10,872 nt of DNA from Rhodospirillaceae bacterium (GTDB lineage Bacteria > Pseudomonadota > Alphaproteobacteria > Rhodospirillales > Magnetospirillaceae). Under the pieces are notes generated by a model. It did not search any database and was not told where the DNA came from. It saw only the letters and a program-made list of their open reading frames with translations. Below are positions 6,474 to 10,872 of the stretch, one piece after another (position 1 is the first letter of the stretch; each line of letters starts with the position of its first letter). Location of the stretch: assembly GCA_013349735.1 (NCBI GenBank), contig DUZC01000057.1, positions 1 through 10,872 on the forward strand. The letters run 5' to 3'. Position numbers and translations under genes: made by a program.

Positions 6474-7223
6474 ATGAAAGTTCTCGTCGCTGTCAAACGC
6501 GTGGTCGATTACAACGTAAAAATTCGCGTTAAAGCGGATGGCACCGGTGTCGACACCAGCAATGTTAAATTCTCAATGAACCCTTTTGACGAAATTGCCG
6601 TCGAGGAGGCTGTTCGTTTGAAAGAGGCTGGCAAAGCCACTGAAATTGTCGCGGTTTCCCTGGGCCCGACAGCCTGTCAGGAAACCCTGCGCACCGCACT
6701 GGCAATGGGCGCCGACCGCGCCATTCTGGTTGAAACGGCGCAGGACATCCAGCCGCTGGCGGTCGCCAAAGCCTTGCGGGCCCTGGCCGATCGCGAGGCA
6801 CCGGGATTGATCATTCTTGGCAAACAGGCCATCGACGACGACTCCAATCAAACCGGCCAGATGTTGGCCGCTCTGTTGGGCTGGCCCCAAGGCACCTTCG
6901 CGTCAAATCTGGCGCTGGACGACACGGCGGCAACGGTTACCCGCGAAGTCGATGGCGGGCTGGAGACCGTAAAACTCGCCTTGCCAGCGGTCATCACCAC
7001 CGATCTGCGGCTGAATGAACCCCGTTATGCCAGCCTGCCCAATATTATGAAGGCCAAGAAAAAGCCGCTGGATGTCCTTTCGCCGGCGGATCTCGGGGTC
7101 GATGTCGCCCCTCGGCTGGTGACGTTGAAAGTCGAAGAACCGCCGCGCCGCAAAGCCGGCATTAAGGTTGGCAGCGTTGCCGATCTGGTTGGCCGACTGA
7201 AGAACGAAGCAAAGGTGATATGA
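6474..7223 (+). CDS. etfB: electron transfer flavoprotein subunit beta
   Basis: The 249-residue protein is the beta subunit of the ETF heterodimer, which accepts electrons from acyl-CoA and other dehydrogenases and passes them to ETF-ubiquinone oxidoreductase. It starts with VAVKRVVDYNVKIRVK, then NPFDEIAVEEAVRLKE (36-51), DDDSNQTGQM (121-130) in the AMP-binding part, and the EVDGGLETVKLALPAVIT signature. The recognition loop that docks partner dehydrogenases is visible at about 183-199 (RYASLPNIMKAKKKP) with its anchor leucine L188. The ATG has a close GAGG site 4 bases upstream. etfA starts one base after the stop. The sequence is of the conventional bifurcation-independent type found with acyl-CoA dehydrogenases. 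Confidence 0.96.
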   Translation: MKVLVAVKRVVDYNVKIRVKADGTGVDTSNVKFSMNPFDEIAVEEAVRLKEAGKATEIVAVSLGPTACQETLRTALAMGADRAILVETAQDIQPLAVAKALRALADREAPGLIILGKQAIDDDSNQTGQMLAALLGWPQGTFASNLALDDTAATVTREVDGGLETVKLALPAVITTDLRLNEPRYASLPNIMKAKKKPLDVLSPADLGVDVAPRLVTLKVEEPPRRKAGIKVGSVADLVGRLKNEAKVI

Positions 7224-7224
7224 G

Positions 7225-8160
7225 ATGACAAGTCTGGTCATTGCCGAAAATGACGGCCAAACCCTTAAGGCGGCAACCCTGCATGCGGTCACCGCGGCCC
7301 TGCAATTGGGCGGCGAGGTGCATCTGCTGGTTGCCGGCCAGAACGCCCGCCCAGCCGCCGAGGCGGCCGCCCGGATTGCCGGGGTCAACAAAGTGCGCCT
7401 GGCGGATGATGCCCTTTACGCCCACGGCCTTGCCGAGCCCCTGTCCAAGCTGATTACCGAAATAGCCGCCGACTATACGGCAATTCTCGCCCCAGCCTCG
7501 ACCTTTGGCAAAAATCTGCTGCCGCGCGTGGCGGCGCTGCTGGACGTGGCGCAGCTTTCCGAGATCACCGCCGTCATCAGTGCAGACAGCTTCGTGCGGC
7601 CCATTTATGCCGGCAATGCGATGGCCACCGTTCAGTCGCAAGACCGCATCAAAGTGATTACTGTGCGCGGGACGGCTTTTGAGGCTGCCAAGACCGACGG
7701 AGGGCAAGCCTCGATCGAGACCCTGTCCGCGGCGGGAGGGGGCGGAAATTCTAGCTTCCTGGATCAACAACTTTCAAAATCTGAACGGCCTGAACTGACC
7801 GCGGCCCGGGTGATTGTTTCCGGTGGACGCGGCATGGGTTCGGGGGACAATTTCAAACTCATCGACGCCGTGGCCGACAAACTGGGAGCCGCCGTGGGCG
7901 CCTCGCGCGCCGCCGTCGATGCCGGTTTTGTACCCAATGATCTGCAAGTCGGACAAACCGGCAAGATCGTCGCTCCGGAACTTTATGTCGCAGTTGGCAT
8001 TTCCGGAGCCATCCAGCATCTGGCGGGAATGAAGGACAGCAAAGTTATTGTCGCCATTAATAAAGACGAGGAAGCCCCCATCTTTCAGGTCGCCGACTAT
8101 GGATTGGTCGCCGATCTCTTTCAAGTTCTGCCGGAACTCGCATCGGAGTTGAGCAAGTGA
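7225..8160 (+). CDS. etfA: electron transfer flavoprotein subunit alpha
   Basis: The 311-residue alpha subunit carries the FAD of the ETF. The N-terminal half (about 1-185) is the alpha/beta domain shared with EtfB. The C-terminal FAD domain begins near residue 193 with ARVIVSGGRGMGS and contains QVGQTGKIVAPELY and the classic ETF-alpha signature LYVAVGISGAIQHLAG (253-268), then MKDSKVIVAINKD and PIFQVADYGLVADLF. The length is normal. The ATG lies one base after the etfB stop, with AAGG at 7212-7215, so the two subunits are probably made in equal amounts. A hydroxyacyl-CoA dehydrogenase gene follows directly. Confidence 0.96.
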   Translation: MTSLVIAENDGQTLKAATLHAVTAALQLGGEVHLLVAGQNARPAAEAAARIAGVNKVRLADDALYAHGLAEPLSKLITEIAADYTAILAPASTFGKNLLPRVAALLDVAQLSEITAVISADSFVRPIYAGNAMATVQSQDRIKVITVRGTAFEAAKTDGGQASIETLSAAGGGGNSSFLDQQLSKSERPELTAARVIVSGGRGMGSGDNFKLIDAVADKLGAAVGASRAAVDAGFVPNDLQVGQTGKIVAPELYVAVGISGAIQHLAGMKDSKVIVAINKDEEAPIFQVADYGLVADLFQVLPELASELSK

Positions 8161-8198
8161 CCCATCAAACCAGCGCTACTACCCGCAAAGACTCTTCC

Positions 8199-9071
8199 AT
8201 GATCAAAATGATCGGCGTCATCGGCGCCGGACAAATGGGCAATGGCATCGCGCATATTTGCGCCATGTCAGGGTTCAATGTGAAGATCCTGGACGCCGCT
8301 GAACCCCAATTGGCCAAGGCTTTGGCCACGATCAGCAAAAACCTCGACCGCCAAATCGCCAAAGGCAAGCTTACCGAGGCGGACAAAGCGGCCGGCCTGG
8401 CCCGGATCAGCACCGGAACCCAGTACAGTCTCTTTTCCGACTGTGATCTGGTCATCGAGGCTGCGACCGAAAATGAAGTGGTTAAAAAGCAGATTTTTGC
8501 CCAGCTCTGTCCGGTTTTGAAACCCGAAGCCCTGATTGCCTCGAATACGTCATCGATTTCAATCACCCGCCTTGGCGCTTCGACCGACCGCCCGAGCCAG
8601 TTTATGGGCATGCATTTCATGAACCCGGTTCCGGTGATGCAATTGGTGGAACTGATCCGTGGCATCGCCACCGGTGAAGACACCTTTGCAATCGTCAAGG
8701 ATCTGGTGGCCAGAATGAAAAAGACCTCGGTCAGCGCCGAGGACTTTCCGGCTTTCATCGTCAACCGCATCCTGTTGCCGATGATTAACGAAGCGGTCTA
8801 TACCCTTTACGAAGGTGTCGGATCGGTCGAATCCATCGACAACGCTATGAAGCTGGGCGCCAATCACCCCATGGGGCCATTGGAACTGGCGGACTTCATT
8901 GGGCTGGATGTCTGCCTTTCGGTCATGCAAGTCCTGCATGACGGTCTGGCCGATACCAAATATCGTCCCTGCCCGCTTCTGGTAAAATATGTCGAGGCTG
9001 GCTGGCTGGGTCGCAAGACGGGCCGCGGTTTCTACGACTATACCGGCGAAAAGCCGCTGCCAACCCGTTGA
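8199..9071 (+). CDS. hbd: 3-hydroxybutyryl-CoA dehydrogenase
   Basis: The 290-residue protein catalyses the NAD(P)-linked interconversion of acetoacetyl-CoA and 3-hydroxybutyryl-CoA. The Rossmann motif is GAGQMGNG (residues 9-16), followed by the NTSSISIT substrate segment, HFMNPVPVMQLVEL with the catalytic H139, FIVNRILLPMINEA, ANHPMGPLELADFIGLDV, and the C-terminal KTGRGFYDY. I chose ATG 8199 because homologues start just before the Rossmann motif. A GTG at 8157 overlaps the etfA stop, has GGAG 8 bases upstream and would add 14 residues; translation may well begin there. The gene completes the etfB-etfA-hbd set and may serve butyrate or short-chain fatty acid oxidation, polyhydroxybutyrate-related flux or the ethylmalonyl-CoA route. 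The window does not decide among these. Confidence 0.94.
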   Translation: MIKMIGVIGAGQMGNGIAHICAMSGFNVKILDAAEPQLAKALATISKNLDRQIAKGKLTEADKAAGLARISTGTQYSLFSDCDLVIEAATENEVVKKQIFAQLCPVLKPEALIASNTSSISITRLGASTDRPSQFMGMHFMNPVPVMQLVELIRGIATGEDTFAIVKDLVARMKKTSVSAEDFPAFIVNRILLPMINEAVYTLYEGVGSVESIDNAMKLGANHPMGPLELADFIGLDVCLSVMQVLHDGLADTKYRPCPLLVKYVEAGWLGRKTGRGFYDYTGEKPLPTR

Positions 9072-9087
9072 CGGACCGGCATTGAGA

Positions 9088-9114
9088 TCCCGAGGTGGTG
9101 AGCCATCCTCGGGA
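9088..9114 (+). promoter_or_regulatory. hairpin covering the ribosome binding site of the glycosyltransferase
   Basis: The arms tcccgagg (9088-9095) and cctcggga (9107-9114) pair perfectly, and tgg/cca (9096-9098 with 9103-9105) extends the stem inside, leaving a TGAG loop and one bulged T at 9106. The 3' arm takes up the first half of GGGAGGG (9111-9117), the Shine-Dalgarno sequence of the ATG at 9125. No T-run follows, so it is not a standard terminator. It sits between hbd and the glycosyltransferase and could lower translation of the latter or protect the 3' end of the upstream mRNA. Confidence 0.5.
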
Positions 9115-9124
9115 GGGTCTGACT

Positions 9125-10744
9125 ATGGTGGAACATTTGAGCCAGGGCCGGCGGCCTTATTTGCTGCTGCTGGCCTTGGCTCTGATGTTTTTTCTGCCTG
9201 GCCTTGTCAACCTGCCCCCCATTGATCGAGATGAATCGCGCTTCGCCCAAGCTTCACGGCAGATGTTGGAAAGCGGCGATTTTGTGCGCATTAATTTTCA
9301 GGCTGAATCCCGCGCCAAAAAACCGGTCGGTATTTATTGGATGCAGGCGGCTTCGGCAGGACTGACGCAAGCCGAATCCGCGATCTGGGCCTATCGCCTG
9401 CCTTCCGTGCTGGGGGCTCTGGCCGCCGTCGTCTTCACTTTTCATTTTGGCAGACGGCTGTTTGGCGCCCCGGCCGCGCTGACCGGTGCCGCGCTCTTGA
9501 CCGCAAGCCTGATCCTGATCGCCGAAGCGCATCAGGCTAAAACCGATGCCATGCTGCTGGCCTGTATCACCGCGGCGCAAGGCGTGTTGGGACAGTTTTA
9601 TCTGGCCCAGTCAGGCGGCAATTGCCGACGGCCAGGCCAATCCGCCATCCTTTTGTTCTGGCTGGCCCAAGGAATTGGCATTCTGATCAAAGGCCCCATC
9701 GTTCCCTTGATCAGCCTGCTGACCCTGGCCAGCCTTTGGGCCGCCGATCGGCGCATCCGTTGGCTGACCGGGATCCGTCCTTTCAGCGGCCTGCTTCTGG
9801 TGGCGGCTATCGTCGCGCCCTGGTTTGCGGCCGTAACGTCGGCCACCCAGGGCCAATTCATTGGCCAGGCCGTGAAATCCGACCTGCTGCCAAAATTATT
9901 GGGCGCCCAGGAAAGCCATGGCGCACCCCCGGGCTATTTTCTGCTGCTGGCCACGGCGACTCTTTGGCCGGCCGCTATGTTCGCCTTTCCCGGCCTGATC
10001 CGGGCTTTTCAGACCAGACAGGCGGCCTCGCTCCGCTTTTGTCTGGCTTGGATCCTGCCCGCCTGGCTGCTCTTTGAACTGGTTCCCACCAAACTGCCTC
10101 ACTATATTTTGCCCACCTATCCGCCCCTGGCCCTTTTGGCAGGCCTGATTGTCACAACCGGGGACGATATTTTGAAAAGCGGCTGGGCACGGCTTTTTTA
10201 CTGTCTTTCCGCGGCGGTCGGTCTTTTGCTGGCGGGTGGGGCGATGATCCTGCCGCTTCTTTATGGCGATGGGCCAGGTTGGTTCGCCGGCCTTGCGGCC
10301 TGCGGCGCCCTGATCGCCGCAATCGCCCCAGCCGTTCTGGCCTGGCGGCAAAAATACCAAGGGGCGGTGGTTGCGGCGATCGGCGGCGCCCTTTTGTGCT
10401 TTGGCTGCATTTATCAGGGTGTCCTTCCCCAACTTGACAGCCTGTGGTTAAGCCAGCGGGTGGTTGCCCATTTGGAACCCGGAACCCCCCTCGTTGCCGC
10501 CGGATTTCATGAGCCGAGCCTGGTTTTTCTGGGGGGAACCGCCACGCTGCTGACCGATGGCAAATCCGCAGCGCATTTTCTGGCGGCGACACCGAAGGCC
10601 GTCGCTGTGGTTGAGGCCGAGGCCTTGGCCGACTTTTCGGCTGAAATGGCGGCCCTGGGCCATCCGGTGCAGCAGATTGCCCAGGTCAATGGCTATAATT
10701 ACTCGCGAGGCCGAACGGCCCGGTTAAGCCTGTGGCGGGAATGA
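9125..10744 (+). CDS. ArnT/PMT-family membrane glycosyltransferase (GT-C fold)
   Basis: The 539-residue integral membrane protein resembles ArnT-like GT83 and dolichyl-phosphate-mannose-type mannosyltransferases, which take a sugar from a polyprenyl phosphate carrier on the periplasmic side. After a first membrane segment (about 12-30) comes PPIDRDESRF (31-40), with the acidic pair that holds the catalytic aspartate in this fold. KKPVGIYWMQ (65-74), the AKTDAML loop (138-144) and PTKLPHYILPTYPP (321-334) are further hallmarks. Around ten hydrophobic segments are followed by a soluble C-terminal domain. ATG 9125 is chosen because GGGAGGG lies 7 bases upstream; a GTG at 9095 would run through a hairpin and lacks a site. 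The donor sugar and acceptor are unknown: lipid A, core sugar or another surface glycan are all possible. Confidence 0.88.
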   Translation: MVEHLSQGRRPYLLLLALALMFFLPGLVNLPPIDRDESRFAQASRQMLESGDFVRINFQAESRAKKPVGIYWMQAASAGLTQAESAIWAYRLPSVLGALAAVVFTFHFGRRLFGAPAALTGAALLTASLILIAEAHQAKTDAMLLACITAAQGVLGQFYLAQSGGNCRRPGQSAILLFWLAQGIGILIKGPIVPLISLLTLASLWAADRRIRWLTGIRPFSGLLLVAAIVAPWFAAVTSATQGQFIGQAVKSDLLPKLLGAQESHGAPPGYFLLLATATLWPAAMFAFPGLIRAFQTRQAASLRFCLAWILPAWLLFELVPTKLPHYILPTYPPLALLAGLIVTTGDDILKSGWARLFYCLSAAVGLLLAGGAMILPLLYGDGPGWFAGLAACGALIAAIAPAVLAWRQKYQGAVVAAIGGALLCFGCIYQGVLPQLDSLWLSQRVVAHLEPGTPLVAAGFHEPSLVFLGGTATLLTDGKSAAHFLAATPKAVAVVEAEALADFSAEMAALGHPVQQIAQVNGYNYSRGRTARLSLWRE

Positions 10745-10754
10745 CTAAAATATT

Positions 10755-10798
10755 AGAGTTTTTCGCATTTTGACTGAATCAAAAAGCTGAAAAACTCT
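10755..10798. repeat. long AT-rich palindrome downstream of the glycosyltransferase
   Basis: The arms agagtttttc (10755-10764) and gaaaaactct (10789-10798) pair perfectly. Inside, gc/gc and ttttga/tcaaaa (10768-10773 with 10779-10784) continue the stem with one A-A mismatch and one bulged T, closing on a 5-base loop. The total is about 18 base pairs. It starts 10 bases after the stop, where a terminator could lie, but the stem is AT-rich and no T-run follows on the + strand. It could be a terminator variant, an mRNA-end protector or one copy of a dispersed palindromic repeat. Confidence 0.55.
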
Positions 10799-10799
10799 T

Positions 10800-10842
10800 A
10801 AGCCCGAGCGGCGCTTGAGCATTGAAAAATCGGAGATTTTTC
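10800..10842. repeat. two further hairpins next to the long palindrome
   Basis: The first is GC-rich: aagc-cc with gg-gctt at 10800-10816, closing on a GAGC loop with one bulged C. The second is gaaaaatc/gatttttc at 10824-10831 and 10835-10842, 8 perfect pairs around a GGA loop. Together with the palindrome at 10755-10798 they form a run of three hairpins in 90 bases. No gene is visible from 10745 to the window end. Confidence 0.45.
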
Positions 10843-10872
10843 GTTCGCACAGGGGACCTAGAGTGCTTCAGT

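Noticed and set aside
9088..9124. The hairpin after hbd as an intrinsic terminator
   Set aside because: The stem is strong, but GGTCTGACT follows with no T-run, and the 3' arm is used by the next gene's ribosome binding site.
9896..10432. A 178-codon minus-strand frame opposite the glycosyltransferase
   Set aside because: Antisense to predicted membrane segments; strongly Q/G/K-rich as expected for the reverse of hydrophobic codons.
1..10872. CRISPR array, tRNA, rRNA or complete insertion sequence
   Set aside because: No regularly spaced repeats, no cloverleaf-like or rRNA-like sequence, and no transposase motifs were seen on either strand.

Overview
The window looks like chromosomal DNA of a moderately GC-rich, Gram-negative alphaproteobacterium, possibly Rhodospirillales-like. 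I base this on the protein sequences: the LpxK, KdtA and LptG variants, the DUF374-kdtA-lpxK-acyltransferase order, the NadS-like antitoxin, and the adenosyltransferase-etfB-etfA-hbd group are all of the kind I know from that class. No rRNA or tRNA is present, so the genus cannot be given.

Layout. (1) Positions 2-3717, + strand: a tightly packed lipid A/Kdo operon with the 3' part of a DUF374 acyltransferase, waaA (kdtA), lpxK and an LpxL/LpxM-family late acyltransferase. Two of its junctions are 4-base start/stop overlaps (ATGA, GTGA) and the third is a single base. (2) Positions 3718-4586: a low-information zone between convergent flanks. It holds a small minus-strand toxin-antitoxin pair, in which the antitoxin is complete and the toxin appears to have lost its N-terminal part. 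(3) Positions 4587-5699, minus strand: lptG, the LPS-export permease, with no lptF beside it. (4) About 110 bp of divergent control region. (5) Positions 5812-9071, + strand: a PduO-type cobalamin adenosyltransferase, etfB, etfA and a 3-hydroxybutyryl-CoA dehydrogenase. (6) Positions 9125-10744, + strand: an ArnT/PMT-type polyprenyl-phosphate-sugar glycosyltransferase, preceded by a strong hairpin that covers its ribosome binding site. (7) From 10745 to the end: non-coding DNA with three consecutive hairpins.

Two themes run through the genes. The first is the outer membrane: Kdo transfer, lipid A 4'-phosphorylation and late acylation, LPS transport, and probable sugar addition to a surface glycan or lipid. 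The second is acyl-CoA metabolism: the ETF accepts electrons from acyl-CoA dehydrogenases, Hbd handles the 3-hydroxyacyl-CoA step, and the adenosyltransferase supplies adenosylcobalamin, for example to an acyl-CoA mutase encoded elsewhere.

I found no convincing new biological system. The items most worth a second look are the SD-masking hairpin at 9088-9114, the hairpin cluster at 10755-10842, the eroded toxin, and the direct repeats that bracket a candidate etfB promoter.
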